Assembly: GCF_024704385.1 (NCBI RefSeq) | Contig: NZ_JAJDFX010000002.1 | Location: 868,001 to 932,000 of the forward strand | Length of the DNA stretch: 64,000 bases | From: Cellulomonas sp. P24 | Lineage (GTDB): Bacteria > Actinomycetota > Actinomycetes > Actinomycetales > Cellulomonadaceae | Direction of reading: 5' to 3' | In this document: positions 17,523 to 27,558 of the stretch, one piece after another | Layout: each line of letters opens with the position of its first letter | Position numbering within the stretch: position 1 is the first letter of the stretch | Notes under the pieces: model-generated | Database searches by the model: none | The model's input: only the letters and a program-made list of their open reading frames with translations | What the model was told of the DNA's origin: nothing | Program-made: the position numbers and the translations under genes

Positions 17523-18838
17523 GGCTCCACCGGCCTGTCGCTGCTCGCCCGGAGCCGCTCGACGCGGCGCCCCGACATCTGCTCGACCTCGAGGCGGACG
17601 CCGTCGACCTCGACCTCGTCGCCGACGACCGGCACGCGCCCGAGCAGCGCCATGACGAGACCGCCGAGGGTCTCGAACGGACCGTCCTGGGTGACCTTGA
17701 GACCGGTCGTCTCCTCGAGCTCGTCGGGGCGCAGCAGACCGGGCACCGCCCACGAGCCGTCGACTCGCCGCGTGGAACCGCTCCGCCGGCGGTCGTGCTC
17801 GTCGCGGACGTCGCCGACGAGCTCCTCGACGACGTCCTCGAGCGTGACGACGCCCGAGGTCCCGCCGTACTCGTCGACCACGACCGCCATCTGCAGGCCG
17901 AGGGAGCGGAGCTCGACGAGGAGCGGGCCGAGGTGCACGGTCTCCGGCACCCGTGGCGCGTCCACCATGAGCGCGGCGGCCGGGACCTCCGAGCGCCGCG
18001 CGAACGGGACACCGATCGCCCGGCGCAGGTGCACGAGACCCACGATGTCGTCGCGCGAGTCGCCGATCACCGGGAACCGCGAGTGCCCGGTCTCCCGCGC
18101 GCGTTCGACGACGTCGGTCGCGGTCGCGTCCCGCCGGAGGACGACGAGCCGGGTGCGGTCCGTCATGACGTCGACGGCCGTGAGCTCGGCGAACTCGAGC
18201 GAGTTCGTCAGCAGCGTCGCGGTCGACTCGTCGAGGGTCCCGACCTCCGCGGAGCGGCGCACGAGGGCGACGAGCTCCTGCGCGGACCGTCCGCCGGCGA
18301 GCTCCTCGCGCGGCTCGACACCGGCCCGGCGGAGCAGACCGTTCGCGCTGTTGTTGAACAGGGTGATCACGGGGCTCAGGGCGACCGTGACGGCGTGCTG
18401 CAGCGGGACGACGAACCGGGCGGTGCCGAGCGGGTCGCTGATCGCGAGGTTCTTGGGCACGAGCTCCCCGAAGATCATCGAGAAGCCGTTGACCACGATC
18501 AGCGCGAGGACACCGGCCGTCACCCCGCCGATCGACCGCCCGAGCGGCGAGGCCTCCAGGGGCAGGCTGAGGAGCCGCACGAGCGCCGGCTGCGTGAGGT
18601 AGCCGAGCATGATCGTCGTGACGGTGATGCCCACCTGGGCACCGGAGAGCTCCGTCGAGAGATGCGTCAGAGCCGCCCGCACGGCCCTGCCGCGCCGGTC
18701 CCCTGCGCCAGGGTGGTCGTCGGCGACGGCCGGGTCCACCGTGACCAGCGAGAACTCACCGGCCACGAAGACGGCCGTCCCGACCGTCAGCAGCACGCCG
18801 AGACCGATCAGCAGCCACTCAGCCAGCATGGGGGTCAT
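17519..18838 (-). CDS. CNNM / CBS / CorC-domain membrane protein
   Basis: A 439-residue paralogue of the next gene, with the full domain set: CNNM membrane domain (about 1-190, [15 protein letters not shown]), CBS pair (about 205-330, [20 protein letters not shown] and [21 protein letters not shown]) and a C-terminal CorC_HlyC/transporter-associated domain (about 345-430). Likely a divalent-cation exporter or its regulator. It is transcribed first, and the shorter paralogue lacking the last domain follows with a four-base overlap. Confidence 0.9.
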   Translation of the reverse strand: MTPMLAEWLLIGLGVLLTVGTAVFVAGEFSLVTVDPAVADDHPGAGDRRGRAVRAALTHLSTELSGAQVGITVTTIMLGYLTQPALVRLLSLPLEASPLGRSIGGVTAGVLALIVVNGFSMIFGELVPKNLAISDPLGTARFVVPLQHAVTVALSPVITLFNNSANGLLRRAGVEPREELAGGRSAQELVALVRRSAEVGTLDESTATLLTNSLEFAELTAVDVMTDRTRLVVLRRDATATDVVERARETGHSRFPVIGDSRDDIVGLVHLRRAIGVPFARRSEVPAAALMVDAPRVPETVHLGPLLVELRSLGLQMAVVVDEYGGTSGVVTLEDVVEELVGDVRDEHDRRRSGSTRRVDGSWAVPGLLRPDELEETTGLKVTQDGPFETLGGLVMALLGRVPVVGDEVEVDGVRLEVEQMSGRRVERLRASSDRPVEP

Positions 18839-19055
18839 CCGTCGCGGGCTGCTCGGTCCACCGAGGCGGGACCACCCGGACCGGCGCCGGGCTCAGTGCA
18901 CGGGAGGGGCCGGCATCGCCGGTCGCGTCTCGCCGGAGACTCTCGACCTGCCGGCCACGATGTGAGCTGGACATGGTCGCCCCATCATATGGGCGGTGCC
19001 CGACGCGCCGCACGGACCAGTGGCCCCCGTCCAGGCGCCTCCCCGCCCGTTGTGC

Positions 19056-19061
19056 CACGCT
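19056..19061 (+). promoter_or_regulatory. -10-like hexamer, leaderless geometry (response regulator)
   Basis: CACGCT followed by exactly six bases and the ATG at 19068. It is a weak match to TANNNT (A2 and T6 conserved), reported because spacing repeats across the window. Confidence 0.35.
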
Positions 19062-19067
19062 GTGGCC

Positions 19068-19814
19068 ATGGTGACGTCACCTGCTACCCCGTCGAACGTC
19101 CTCGTCCTCGTCGTCGAGGACGAACCCGCCATCGCGACCGCGATCGCCCGACGGCTGTCCGCCGAGGGGTGGCGGGTGGAGATGGCACACGACGGCCATG
19201 CCGGCGTGTCGATGGCGGGTGCGCTGCGTCCCGACGTCGTCGTCCTCGACGTCATGCTCCCCGGCCTGGACGGTCTCGAGGTCTGCCGACGCATCCAGGC
19301 CGACCGGCCGGTGCCGGTGCTCATGCTGACCGCACGCGACGACGAGACGGACATGCTGATCGGCCTGGGCGTCGGCGCGGACGACTACATGACCAAGCCC
19401 TTCTCGATGCGCGAGCTCGTGGCGCGGACCAAGGCGCTGCTGCGCCGCCAGGAGCGCGCGGCGCGCGCGGCCGAGCTGGACGCCGGGACGAGCGGCACCG
19501 TGCCGCCGCTCACCGTCGGGGACGTCACGGTCGACCGGGCGCAGCGTCGGGTGCACCGCGGGGCCGTCGAGGTGCACCTGACGCCGACCGAGTTCGACCT
19601 GCTCGTCACGCTCGTGTCGAGCCCCCGCACGGTGCTCACGCGCGAGCGGCTGCTGGCCGAGGTGTGGGACTGGGTCGACGCCAGCGGGACGCGGACCGTG
19701 GACTCGCACGTCAAGGCGCTGCGCCGCAAGCTCGGTGCGGACCTGATCCGCACCGTCCACGGGGTGGGCTACGCGTTCGAGCCGGCAGCCGACCCCGGAG
19801 GCCCGACGAGGTGA
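19068..19814 (+). CDS. OmpR/PhoB-family response regulator
   Basis: A 248-residue two-component regulator. Receiver domain: acidic pair Glu17-Asp18, phosphoacceptor Asp61 in VVLDVMLPGLDG, Thr in MLTARDD and Lys110 in YMTKPF. Trans_reg_C winged helix from about 150, ending RTVHGVGYAFEP. It overlaps the kinase gene by GTGA. Divergent from the CNNM genes, so the 230-bp gap between them carries two promoters. Signal unknown. Confidence 0.93.
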   Translation: MVTSPATPSNVLVLVVEDEPAIATAIARRLSAEGWRVEMAHDGHAGVSMAGALRPDVVVLDVMLPGLDGLEVCRRIQADRPVPVLMLTARDDETDMLIGLGVGADDYMTKPFSMRELVARTKALLRRQERAARAAELDAGTSGTVPPLTVGDVTVDRAQRRVHRGAVEVHLTPTEFDLLVTLVSSPRTVLTRERLLAEVWDWVDASGTRTVDSHVKALRRKLGADLIRTVHGVGYAFEPAADPGGPTR

Positions 19815-20899
19815 GCCAGCCGCGCCACCTGAGCACCCAGGCGCACCTGGCACGTCTGCCGGACGTCCGGCCGCTCGACCGGCTGCAGTCCATCAAGATC
19901 AAGCTCGGCGTGCTCGTCGCGGCGACGGTCACGCTCGCGGCACTGATCACGTGGGTCGGGCTCAACAACCACCTCGGCCCGAGCCGCACCTTCCCGCTCG
20001 CGATCGTCGTGTCCCTCGTGCTGACGCAGCTGCTCGCACGCGGGATGACCTCACCGCTGCGGGAGATGACCGCGGCGGCCCGCGCGATGGCTGCCGGCGA
20101 CTACTCGCAACGCGTGACGGCGACCAGCCGGGACGAGGTGGGTCAGCTCGCGGTGACGTTCAACGCGATGGCCGAGGACCTCGGCTCCGCGGACCTGCTC
20201 CGACGGGAGATGGTCGCGAACGTGTCCCACGAGCTACGTACGCCGGTCACCGCGCTGCAGGCACAGCTCGAGAACATCGTCGACGGGGTGAGCGAGCCGG
20301 ACCCGGCCACGATGCAGGCCGCCCTCGCCCAGACGGAGCGCCTCGGGCGGCTGGTCGCGTACCTGCTCGACCTCTCCCGGGTCGAGGCGGGCGCGATCGG
20401 CCTGGACATCACCGACGTCCCCCTCGCCGACTTCCTCGCGGAGGCGTCCGACAGCGCGGCGCTGGTCGCGACCGACAAGGGCCTCACGTTCCCGGTCGAG
20501 GTCGTCCCGCGGGACCTCACGGTCCCGGCGGATCGTGAGCGCCTGCACCAGATCCTCGCGAACCTCCTGCACAACGCCGTGCGGCACTCCCCGCGAGGTG
20601 AGCCCATCCGCATCGAGGCACGTCGGGTGGGGGACGTCGTGCGCATCGACGTGATCGATCGCGGGCCCGGCATCGCCCGCGAGCAGCGCCAGCAGGTCTT
20701 CGAGCGCTTCGCTCGCGGCAACACGCCTGCCATCACGGGGCAGATCTCGACCGGCGGGACCGGGCTCGGGCTCTCGATCGTCCGATGGGCGGCGAACCTG
20801 CACGGCGGGACGATCGAGGTCGCGGACACCCCGTCAGGCTGCACGATGCGTCTCGAGCTCCCCGCGGTGCGTCCCGACGGCGTGTCGGTCCTCGGCTGA
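19811..20899 (+). CDS. Sensor histidine kinase (HAMP-HisKA-HATPase)
   Basis: A 362-residue kinase with two membrane helices near residues 30-50 and 60-78 and almost no extracytoplasmic loop (about ten residues), so it probably senses a membrane or cytoplasmic signal. HAMP about 75-128, HisKA with phospho-His140 in ANVSHELRTPVTALQ, then N box LLHNAVRHS, G1 DRGPGIA, and G2 GGTGLGLSIVR. GTG start in a four-base overlap with the regulator gene. Confidence 0.93.
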   Translation: MSQPRHLSTQAHLARLPDVRPLDRLQSIKIKLGVLVAATVTLAALITWVGLNNHLGPSRTFPLAIVVSLVLTQLLARGMTSPLREMTAAARAMAAGDYSQRVTATSRDEVGQLAVTFNAMAEDLGSADLLRREMVANVSHELRTPVTALQAQLENIVDGVSEPDPATMQAALAQTERLGRLVAYLLDLSRVEAGAIGLDITDVPLADFLAEASDSAALVATDKGLTFPVEVVPRDLTVPADRERLHQILANLLHNAVRHSPRGEPIRIEARRVGDVVRIDVIDRGPGIAREQRQQVFERFARGNTPAITGQISTGGTGLGLSIVRWAANLHGGTIEVADTPSGCTMRLELPAVRPDGVSVLG

Positions 20900-20906
20900 C
20901 CGGCCG

Positions 20907-20926
20907 CCGCCGCGGTTCGACGGCGG
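20907..20926 (+). terminator. Weak hairpin after the histidine kinase
   Basis: A six-base CCGCCG/CGGCGG stem with an eight-base loop, eight bases past the kinase stop. Short, so low confidence. The remaining roughly 230 bp to kgd hold no gene that I can see; a TAGGCT hexamer near 21096 may belong to the kgd promoter. Confidence 0.35.
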
Positions 20927-21164
20927 GGCGCCTGCCCCCTCCAGCACGATCACCTGACCCCCTGCGGACCCTCTCTTGGTGGCTCGTGGAGCGGGTCTTT
21001 GCCCTGGTCAGGACGAGGAGTGCTGGTTGAGTGAAAGTTCACGTTCCAGGGCGTCCGATACGCCTCGCAGAGGGTCCGCGGCGCCCGTCAGGGCTTAGGC
21101 TGGGCCGCGACGTAATCGACGATGAAGCGGTCTACGGCCGCGGGCGGAAGTGGGCGAAACTCGC

Positions 21165-24100
21165 GTGTCCCAGAAGACAGAGCCGGACTCGATCCGATCC
21201 GAGTTCGGCGCGAACGAGTGGCTCGTCGACGAGCTGCACGAGCAGTACCTCAAGGACAAGAACTCGGTGGACCCCGCCTGGTGGGAGTTCTTCGAGGGCT
21301 ACCGTCCCGAGTCGAACGGGAGCACGCCGCCCGTCGTGGCCGACCCGGGCGCCGCCGGCACTGCTGGCACCGCCGCCACGACCGCACCGAACGCCCCCGT
21401 GGTCCCGTCGCCGCCGCGTGGGCCCGGAGCGCCGGCCGCCGCTGCCGCACCGACGCCCGCGGGTCCCCCCGCCACCCCGAGCGCGCCGCCCGTCGCCACC
21501 GCGCAGCCGGCGACCGCACCGTACGCGGTCCCGATCGTCACCCGCGCCGTGATCGCGCCGGAGGTGGAGGCCCAGGACGAGACCCAGCGCCTACGGGGCC
21601 CTGCCGCACGCGTCGTGACCAACATGGAGGCGAGCCTCGAGGTCCCGACCGCGACCTCCGTCCGCGCGATCCCGGCCACGCTCATGGTCGACAACCGGAT
21701 CGTCATCAACAACCACCTCGCCCGCGGCCGTGGCGGCAAGGTCTCGTTCACCCACCTGATCGGCTTCGCCCTCGTCGAGGCCGTCGCCGAGATGCCGGCC
21801 ATGAACACGGCCTACACCCTCGTCGACGGCAAGCCCGGCTTCGTCACGCCGGCGCACGTCAACCTCGGTCTCGCGATCGACCTGTCGAAGCCGGACGGCA
21901 CCCGCCAGCTCCTCGTGCCGAGCATCAAGAAGGCCGAGACGCTCGACTTCGCGCAGTTCTGGTCCGCGTACGAGGACGTCGTCCGCCGGGCCCGTGGCAA
22001 CAAGCTGACGGTCGAGGACTTCGCCGGAACGACGCTCTCGCTCACGAACCCGGGGACGATCGGCACCGTCCACTCGGTCCCGCGCCTCATGGCGGGCCAG
22101 GGCACGATCATCGGCGTCGGGGCGATGGACTACCCGGCCGAGTTCCAGGGCACCAGCGAGGAACAGCTCAACCGGATGGGCATCTCCAAGGTGCTCACGA
22201 TGACGTCGACCTACGACCACCGGATCATCCAGGGGGCGCAGTCGGGCGACTTCCTGCGGATCATCGCCTCGAAGCTCCTCGGCGAGGACGGCTTCTACGA
22301 CCGGGTGTTCGCGGCGCTGCGCGTGCCGTACGAGCCGGTCCGGTGGGTGCGTGACGCGACCACCGACCCGGACGCCGAGCTGGGCAAGCCGGCACGCATC
22401 GCCGAGCTCATCCACGCCTACCGGTCGCGCGGCCACCTGATGGCCGACACCGACCCGCTCGCATACCGCCAGCGCAAGCACCCGGACCTCGACATCCAGA
22501 ACCACGGCCTGACCCTGTGGGACCTCGACCGGGTCTTCCCGACGGGCGGGTTCGGCGGCAAGCCTCGCGCCAAGATGCGCGAGGTCCTCGGTCTGCTGCG
22601 TGACTCGTACTGCCGGAGCATCGGCGCGGAGTACATGCACCTGCAGGACCCGCGCCAGCGGCGCTGGCTGCAGGAACGCCTCGAGGCGGGCTACACCCGC
22701 ACCGCCCGCGAGGACCAGCTGCGGATCCTGCGCCGTCTCAACGCCGCAGAGGCCTTCGAGACGTTCCTGCAGACCAAGTACGTCGGCCAGAAGCGCTTCT
22801 CGCTCGAGGGCGGCGAGGCCGTCATCCCGCTGCTCGACGCGATCCTGTCGAAGGCGGCGGACAACGGTCTCGACGAGGTCGGCATCGGGATGGCCCACCG
22901 CGGACGCCTCAACATCCTCGCCAACATCGCCGGCAAGAGCTACGCGCAGATCTTCTCGGAGTTCGAGGGCAACCAGGACCCGAAGAGCGTCCAGGGCTCC
23001 GGCGACGTGAAGTACCACCTCGGCACCGAGGGCACGTTCACCGCCGAGTCCGGCGCGACGACCAAGGTGTACCTCGCGGCGAACCCGTCGCACCTGGAGG
23101 CGGTCGACCCGGTCCTCGAAGGGATCGTGCGCGCCAAGCAGGACCGCATCGACCTCGGCGGTGACGGGTTCTCCGTCCTCCCGGTGCTGATCCACGGTGA
23201 CGCGGCGTTCGCCGGCCAGGGCGTCGTCGTCGAGACCCTCAACCTCTCCCAGCTGCGCGGCTACCGCACCGGCGGCACGATCCACGTGATCATCAACAAC
23301 CAGGTCGGCTTCACGACCGGGTCCTCGTCGTCACGGTCGACGCACTACGCGACGGACGTGGCGAAGGGCATGCAGGTGCCGATCTTCCACGTCAACGGCG
23401 ACGACCCCGAGGCGTGCGTCCGCGTCGCCGAGCTCGCGTTCGAGTTCCGCGAGCAGTTCGACCGCGACGTGATCATCGACATGGTCTGCTACCGCCGTCG
23501 TGGTCACAACGAGGGCGACGACCCGTCGATGACCCAGCCGCTCATGTACAACCTCATCGAGGCCAAGCGGTCGGTCCGGAAGCTCTACACCGAGACGCTC
23601 GTGTCCCGCGGCGACATCACGCTCGAGGAGGCCGAGCACGCGCTCCGGGACTACCAGTCCCAGCTCGAGCGGGTGTTCGCCGAGACCCGCGAGGAAGGAC
23701 CGGCCCTGCCGGCCTCGACCGAGCCGGTCGCCGGGCTGGAGCGCCCGGAGGCACAGCTCTCGGACGCCGGCGTCATGGTGGGCTGGAAGACGGCCGTCGA
23801 CCCGGACGTGCTGGCGCGCATCGGCGCGGTGCACACGCGCCCGCCGGAGGGGTTCACGGTCCACCCGAAGCTGGTGCAGCTGCTCGCCAAGCGAGAGCAG
23901 ATGTCTCGCGAAGGCGGCATCGACTGGGGCTACGGCGAGATCCTGGCGTTCGGCTCGCTGCTCGCCGAGGGGACACCCGTCCGCCTCGCCGGCCAGGACT
24001 CCCGCCGCGGCACGTTCGTCCAGCGGCACGCCGTGATGCACGACCGCGAGACCGGCGCGGAGTGGACGCCGCTGCTGTACCTCTCGGCCGACCAGGCCAA

Positions 24101-24935
24101 GTTCTGGTGCTACGACTCGTCGCTGTCCGAGTACGCGGCTCTCGGGTTCGAGTACGGCTACTCGGTCGAGCGTCCTGACGCGCTCGTCCTGTGGGAGGCC
24201 CAGTTCGGGGACTTCGTCAACGGCGCCCAGACGATCATCGACGAGTTCATCTCCTCCGCCGAGCAGAAGTGGGCGCAGAACTCCTCCGTCGTCCTCCTGC
24301 TGCCGCACGGCTACGAGGGCCAGGGGCCGGACCACTCGTCCGCGCGGATCGAGCGGTTCCTCCAGCTGTGCGCCGAGGACAACCTCACGGTCGCCCAGCC
24401 CAGCACCCCGGCGTCGTACTTCCACCTGCTCCGGCGCCAGGCGTACGCACGGCCCCGGCGTCCGCTGGTCGTGTTCACGCCGAAGTCCATGCTGCGCCTC
24501 AAGGCCGGCGCGTCGGCCGTCGAGGACTTCACGTCCGGCACGTTCCGTCCCGTCCTGCCGGACGCGCTCGGTACCCTCGAGTCCGTCGACCGGGTCCTGC
24601 TGTGCTCGGGCAAGGTCTACTGGGACCTGCTCGCGCAGCGTGAGGCCCGGAAGGACACCCGCACCGCGATCGTCCGGGTGGAGCAGCTCTACCCGCTCGA
24701 CGGCGCCGGGCTGCGCGAGGCGCTCGCCCCGTTCGCCGGTGCGGAGCTCGTGTGGGTGCAGGACGAGCCCGAGAACCAGGGGCCGTGGACGCACATCTCG
24801 ATGGTGCTGCCCGGTGCCGTCGGGAGCACGATCCGCGTCGTGTCGCGTCCGGCCTCGGCCTCGCCGGCCTCGGGTTCGGCGAAGAAGCACCAGGTCGAGC
24901 AGGCAGCCGTGCTCGCTGCGGCGTTCGACCGCTGA
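21165..24935 (+). CDS. kgd: Multifunctional 2-oxoglutarate metabolism enzyme (E1o with E2o-like domain)
   Basis: About 1256 residues, matching actinobacterial KGD/OdhA, which fuses a lipoyl-less succinyltransferase domain to the thiamine-diphosphate 2-oxoglutarate decarboxylase and serves the TCA cycle. N-terminal signature [19 protein letters not shown], then an Ala/Pro linker (about 45-120), an E2o catalytic domain ending in [17 protein letters not shown], and the E1 part with [14 protein letters not shown], ThDP/Mg region [14 protein letters not shown] and [17 protein letters not shown]. In relatives the GarA/OdhI FHA protein inhibits this enzyme. GTG at 21165 ([14 protein letters not shown]) is chosen; an in-frame GTG at 21150 is possible. 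Monocistronic. Confidence 0.96.
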   Translation: MSQKTEPDSIRSEFGANEWLVDELHEQYLKDKNSVDPAWWEFFEGYRPESNGSTPPVVADPGAAGTAGTAATTAPNAPVVPSPPRGPGAPAAAAAPTPAGPPATPSAPPVATAQPATAPYAVPIVTRAVIAPEVEAQDETQRLRGPAARVVTNMEASLEVPTATSVRAIPATLMVDNRIVINNHLARGRGGKVSFTHLIGFALVEAVAEMPAMNTAYTLVDGKPGFVTPAHVNLGLAIDLSKPDGTRQLLVPSIKKAETLDFAQFWSAYEDVVRRARGNKLTVEDFAGTTLSLTNPGTIGTVHSVPRLMAGQGTIIGVGAMDYPAEFQGTSEEQLNRMGISKVLTMTSTYDHRIIQGAQSGDFLRIIASKLLGEDGFYDRVFAALRVPYEPVRWVRDATTDPDAELGKPARIAELIHAYRSRGHLMADTDPLAYRQRKHPDLDIQNHGLTLWDLDRVFPTGGFGGKPRAKMREVLGLLRDSYCRSIGAEYMHLQDPRQRRWLQERLEAGYTRTAREDQLRILRRLNAAEAFETFLQTKYVGQKRFSLEGGEAVIPLLDAILSKAADNGLDEVGIGMAHRGRLNILANIAGKSYAQIFSEFEGNQDPKSVQGSGDVKYHLGTEGTFTAESGATTKVYLAANPSHLEAVDPVLEGIVRAKQDRIDLGGDGFSVLPVLIHGDAAFAGQGVVVETLNLSQLRGYRTGGTIHVIINNQVGFTTGSSSSRSTHYATDVAKGMQVPIFHVNGDDPEACVRVAELAFEFREQFDRDVIIDMVCYRRRGHNEGDDPSMTQPLMYNLIEAKRSVRKLYTETLVSRGDITLEEAEHALRDYQSQLERVFAETREEGPALPASTEPVAGLERPEAQLSDAGVMVGWKTAVDPDVLARIGAVHTRPPEGFTVHPKLVQLLAKREQMSREGGIDWGYGEILAFGSLLAEGTPVRLAGQDSRRGTFVQRHAVMHDRETGAEWTPLLYLSADQAKFWCYDSSLSEYAALGFEYGYSVERPDALVLWEAQFGDFVNGAQTIIDEFISSAEQKWAQNSSVVLLLPHGYEGQGPDHSSARIERFLQLCAEDNLTVAQPSTPASYFHLLRRQAYARPRRPLVVFTPKSMLRLKAGASAVEDFTSGTFRPVLPDALGTLESVDRVLLCSGKVYWDLLAQREARKDTRTAIVRVEQLYPLDGAGLREALAPFAGAELVWVQDEPENQGPWTHISMVLPGAVGSTIRVVSRPASASPASGSAKKHQVEQAAVLAAAFDR

Positions 24936-24949
24936 TCCGGCGCGCGGGA

Positions 24950-24972
24950 CCCGCCTCCGCTCAGGAGGCGGG
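24950..24972. terminator. Convergent terminator between kgd and the GlxA-type gene
   Basis: Perfect nine-base stem CCCGCCTCC/GGAGGCGGG with a five-base loop, 15 bases past the kgd stop and overlapping the last codons of the opposing gene. Suits bidirectional termination. Confidence 0.65.
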
Positions 24973-25938
24973 CTCCGCGCGACCCGCGAACGTGCGGCGG
25001 TAGGCCTGCGGGCTGGTCCCGAGCGCCCGTGCGAAGTGGTGCCGCAGGACGGCCGAGGTGCCGAACCCGCACTCCTGGGCGATCTCCTCGACGGTGGCTC
25101 CGGTGGCCTCGAGCAGCTCCTGGGCGCGCGCCAGTCGCCGGCTCGTCACCCAGGAGGCCGGAGTGGTCCCGGTCTCGGCCTTGAAGCGACGGGCGAACGT
25201 CCGCTCGGACATGAGCGCACGCGACGCGAGGACCGGCACGCCCAGCTCGGTCCCGAGGTTCTCGAGCATCCAGCCGAGGAGCGGTGCGAGGGTGTCGCCC
25301 TCGGACGGGGTGGGTGCCTCGATGTACTGGGCCTGTCCCCCGTCGCGGTGCGGGGGCACGACCATCCGACGGGCGATCGCGGCGGCCGCAGCGGCGCCGA
25401 GCTCCTGACGGACCAGGTACAGGCACGCGTCGATCCCGGCTGCCGTGCCGGCGCTCGTGATCACTCGCTCGTCGTCGACGTAGAGCACTGCCGGGTCGAC
25501 CGCGGCAGCCGGGAACCGTCGCGCGAGGGCGTCCGCGTGCATCCAGTGCGTCGTGCAGCGCCGACCGTCCAGCAGTCCCGCCTCTCCCAGGGCGAAGGCC
25601 CCGCTGCAGATGCTCATGACCCAGGCACCGCGCGCGTGGGCGGCCCGCAACGCCTCGAGCACGTCCGGGGGCGCACCGCCCTGTCGTTCGTCGTCGCCTA
25701 CCAGGCTGTAGGCGGGGACGACGACGAGATCCGCGTCGTGCAGCGCCTCGAGGCCGTGCGCGACCACCATCTCGGGGCCGACCTTCGTCGCGACGACGCC
25801 CGGCTCGGCGGTGCACACCGTGAGGTCGAACGCCGGTCCCCCGGTGTCGCGGCGGTCGATGCCGAACACCTCGCACACCACGCCGAGCTCGAACGGGGAG
25901 ACCTCGGGGATGACCACGGCGGCGACCGATCGGAGCAT
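24961..25938 (-). CDS. GlxA-family transcriptional regulator (DJ-1/PfpI plus AraC domain)
   Basis: A 325-residue regulator. Residues about 1-170 form a DJ-1/PfpI class I glutamine-amidotransferase-like domain with the conserved elbow Cys in SICSGAFALGEAG and HWMHADALARRFP after it. Residues about 220-320 form an AraC DNA-binding domain (MSERTFARRFKAETGTTPASWV, VEEIAQECGFGTSAVLRHHF). Family members respond to small metabolites such as quaternary amines. ATG at 25938 has a CATACT hexamer exactly six bases upstream, so it may be leaderless. The frame is open much further upstream without a plausible protein. Confidence 0.92.
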   Translation of the reverse strand: MLRSVAAVVIPEVSPFELGVVCEVFGIDRRDTGGPAFDLTVCTAEPGVVATKVGPEMVVAHGLEALHDADLVVVPAYSLVGDDERQGGAPPDVLEALRAAHARGAWVMSICSGAFALGEAGLLDGRRCTTHWMHADALARRFPAAAVDPAVLYVDDERVITSAGTAAGIDACLYLVRQELGAAAAAAIARRMVVPPHRDGGQAQYIEAPTPSEGDTLAPLLGWMLENLGTELGVPVLASRALMSERTFARRFKAETGTTPASWVTSRRLARAQELLEATGATVEEIAQECGFGTSAVLRHHFARALGTSPQAYRRTFAGRAEPAS

Positions 25939-25944
25939 GGGGCA

Positions 25945-25950
25945 AGTATG
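25945..25950 (-). promoter_or_regulatory. -10-like hexamer, leaderless geometry (GlxA-type gene)
   Basis: CATACT on the minus strand, four of six matches to TATAAT, then exactly six bases to the ATG. Confidence 0.5.
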
Positions 25951-26032
25951 CGGAGCCTGTTGGCGGAATATCAACGAGAAGCGACTCCTCTGCCACTGGT
26001 GGCTGAAACTCGTCGCTCGCAGACTTGCCGCC

Positions 26033-26194
26033 ATGGCTACTATCGGGATCCTCGCCGGCACCGTCACCACGCTCTGGCTGCTCGTCCGACTCGTCGCCAC
26101 GATCCGGGCCGACGGGTACGGCCTGCGGCCGGGGCCGCGCTCGCACGTCGAGGACGACCTCGACACCCGGAGCCACCACCTGCGCGGCGCCTGA
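26033..26194 (+). CDS. Small predicted membrane protein (53 aa)
   Basis: A 53-residue protein with one membrane segment (IGILAGTVTTLWLLVRLVATI) and a short acidic, His-containing cytoplasmic tail (SHVEDDLDTRSHHLRGA). No family recognised. A CAGACT hexamer lies seven bases before the ATG. Codon composition agrees with coding (GC-rich third positions). It lies between the GlxA-type gene and the SGNH gene, on the same strand as the latter. Confidence 0.5.
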   Translation: MATIGILAGTVTTLWLLVRLVATIRADGYGLRPGPRSHVEDDLDTRSHHLRGA

Positions 26195-26312
26195 GCAGCC
26201 GGTTCCATCGCAGCCGACGCCCGCCACGCCCGGCCACCGCGCAGGTCCACCGCCCGTCGCCTGCCAGACTGGGGCACGGGCCGACCGTGGCCCGCTCGAC
26301 GTGGCTGGAGTG

Positions 26313-26917
26313 ATGACCGTGGGAGACGTGCCGCTGCGACTGGCGGTGGTGGGAGACGAGCTCGTCGCCGGTGCCGGCGACCCCAAGGGGCTCGGGTGGG
26401 TCGGCCGGGTCACCGCGCGGACCGTGACCTCTCCACCGCCGACCGTTCTGACGCTCGCCGTCCCGGAGGAGACGAGCACGGCCCTGGGCCACCGGTGGGA
26501 CGAGGAGACCGCGCGACGCTTCGCACCGGAGCACGACAACCGCCTCGTGATCGCCCTCGGCCGCGCCGACGTGAGCGCCGGGCTCTCGCTCGCACGCAGC
26601 CGCCTCAACCTCGCCAACATCCTCGACGTCGCCGAGTCGCGCCGCCTCCCGACGTTCGTGGTCGGCCCTCCCCCGGCCCCACCGCGGACAACGAGAAGAT
26701 CGGCGACCTGTCGCACGCCTTCGCCGACGTCGCGACGCGCCGTCACGTGCCGTACGTCGACACGTTCACCCCGCTCATCACGCACGAGCAGTGGCTGGCT
26801 GACCTCGCGTCGGGAGACGGCGTCCTCCCCGGGCAGGCCGGCTACGGGCTGATGGCCTGGCTCGTGCTGCACACCGGCTGGTTCGACTGGTTGGGTCTGC
26901 CGGACGACGCCACCTGA
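26313..26917 (+). CDS. SGNH/GDSL-fold protein lacking catalytic residues, frameshifted in this sequence
   Basis: About 201 residues after repairing one base. Codons to about 119 (PLRLAVVGDELVAGAGDPKG, RSRLNLANIL) are in one frame and the rest (NEKIGDLSHAFADVATRRHV, FDWLGLPDD) in another. Adding one C to the C5 run 26670-26674 gives VVGPPPGPTADNEKIGDL, a natural SGNH block. Block I has GDEL where esterases have GDSL, the usual GxND is GRAD, and the DGxHP block reads DGVLPGQAGY, so Ser, Asn and His are all missing. It may bind rather than cleave a ligand. Start is uncertain: ATG 26313, GTG 26319 or GTG 26328. Confidence 0.72.
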
Positions 26918-26955
26918 GCCGACGCATACGCAGGGTCGGCCGTTGCCATCGTGGG

Positions 26956-27558
26956 TCAGCGCAACGTCGCCCGCACCGCTGTCCGCGCACTCTCGAGGAC
27001 GGTGCGGAGGGTGTCGAGGGTCAACGCCTCGATCCCGTCGCGGGCGTCGGCGCGGCGGAGATCCGCACGCAGCTCCTCGCGGAACCGCTGGAGCAGGTGC
27101 TCCGCCTCGGCTCGTCGGGCCCGCGAGGCCGCGCGCGGGTCCGCCGAGCCCGTCGCCGGGGCGGCCGACGCACGAGCCTGCTGCGCGGCCGCCGCGAGGT
27201 CGGCACGCAGACCGGCCATCGAGCCCCGGACGTCGTCGCGCACCTGCGCGGCCAACGAGCGGACGCTCTCGGCGATCCCCTCCTCGAGCGCCGCGAGGTC
27301 GGCACTGCGTTCGCGCAGCTCACGCATCCCCGCCTCGGTCAACGTGTACGTCCCCTTGCGTCCGTCGTCGACGCGTCGGACAAGTCCCTCCTCCTCGAGA
27401 CGGGCGAGCCGCGGGTAGATCGTGCCGGGGCTCGGGCGGTACGTGCCGCCGAACCGGTCGGAGAGCGCCGTGATGAGCTCGTAGCCGTGCTTCGGCCCGG
27501 ACTCGAGGAGCCCCAGGAGGTACAGCCGGAGCTGGCCGTGCGCGAAGACCTGCGGCAT
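26956..27558 (-). CDS. PadR-family transcriptional regulator
   Basis: A 200-residue regulator. Residues about 1-85 are the PadR winged helix (LYLLGLLESGPKHGYELITAL, YRPSPGTIYPRLARLEEEGL, GRKGTYTLTEAGM). The rest is long and helical with repeated Ala/Arg, suited to dimerisation, so it is of the PadR-s2/Vir-like long type. ATG shares one base with the stop of the DUF4097 gene (TGATG). Probably autoregulates this two-gene operon through the inverted repeat at 28392-28427. Confidence 0.9.
   Translation of the reverse strand: MPQVFAHGQLRLYLLGLLESGPKHGYELITALSDRFGGTYRPSPGTIYPRLARLEEEGLVRRVDDGRKGTYTLTEAGMRELRERSADLAALEEGIAESVRSLAAQVRDDVRGSMAGLRADLAAAAQQARASAAPATGSADPRAASRARRAEAEHLLQRFREELRADLRRADARDGIEALTLDTLRTVLESARTAVRATLR

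Noticed and set aside
14519-26674. Phase variation through poly-C length change.
   Set aside because: Runs of only 4-6 bases are too short for high slippage, and the affected genes are housekeeping rather than surface variation genes.
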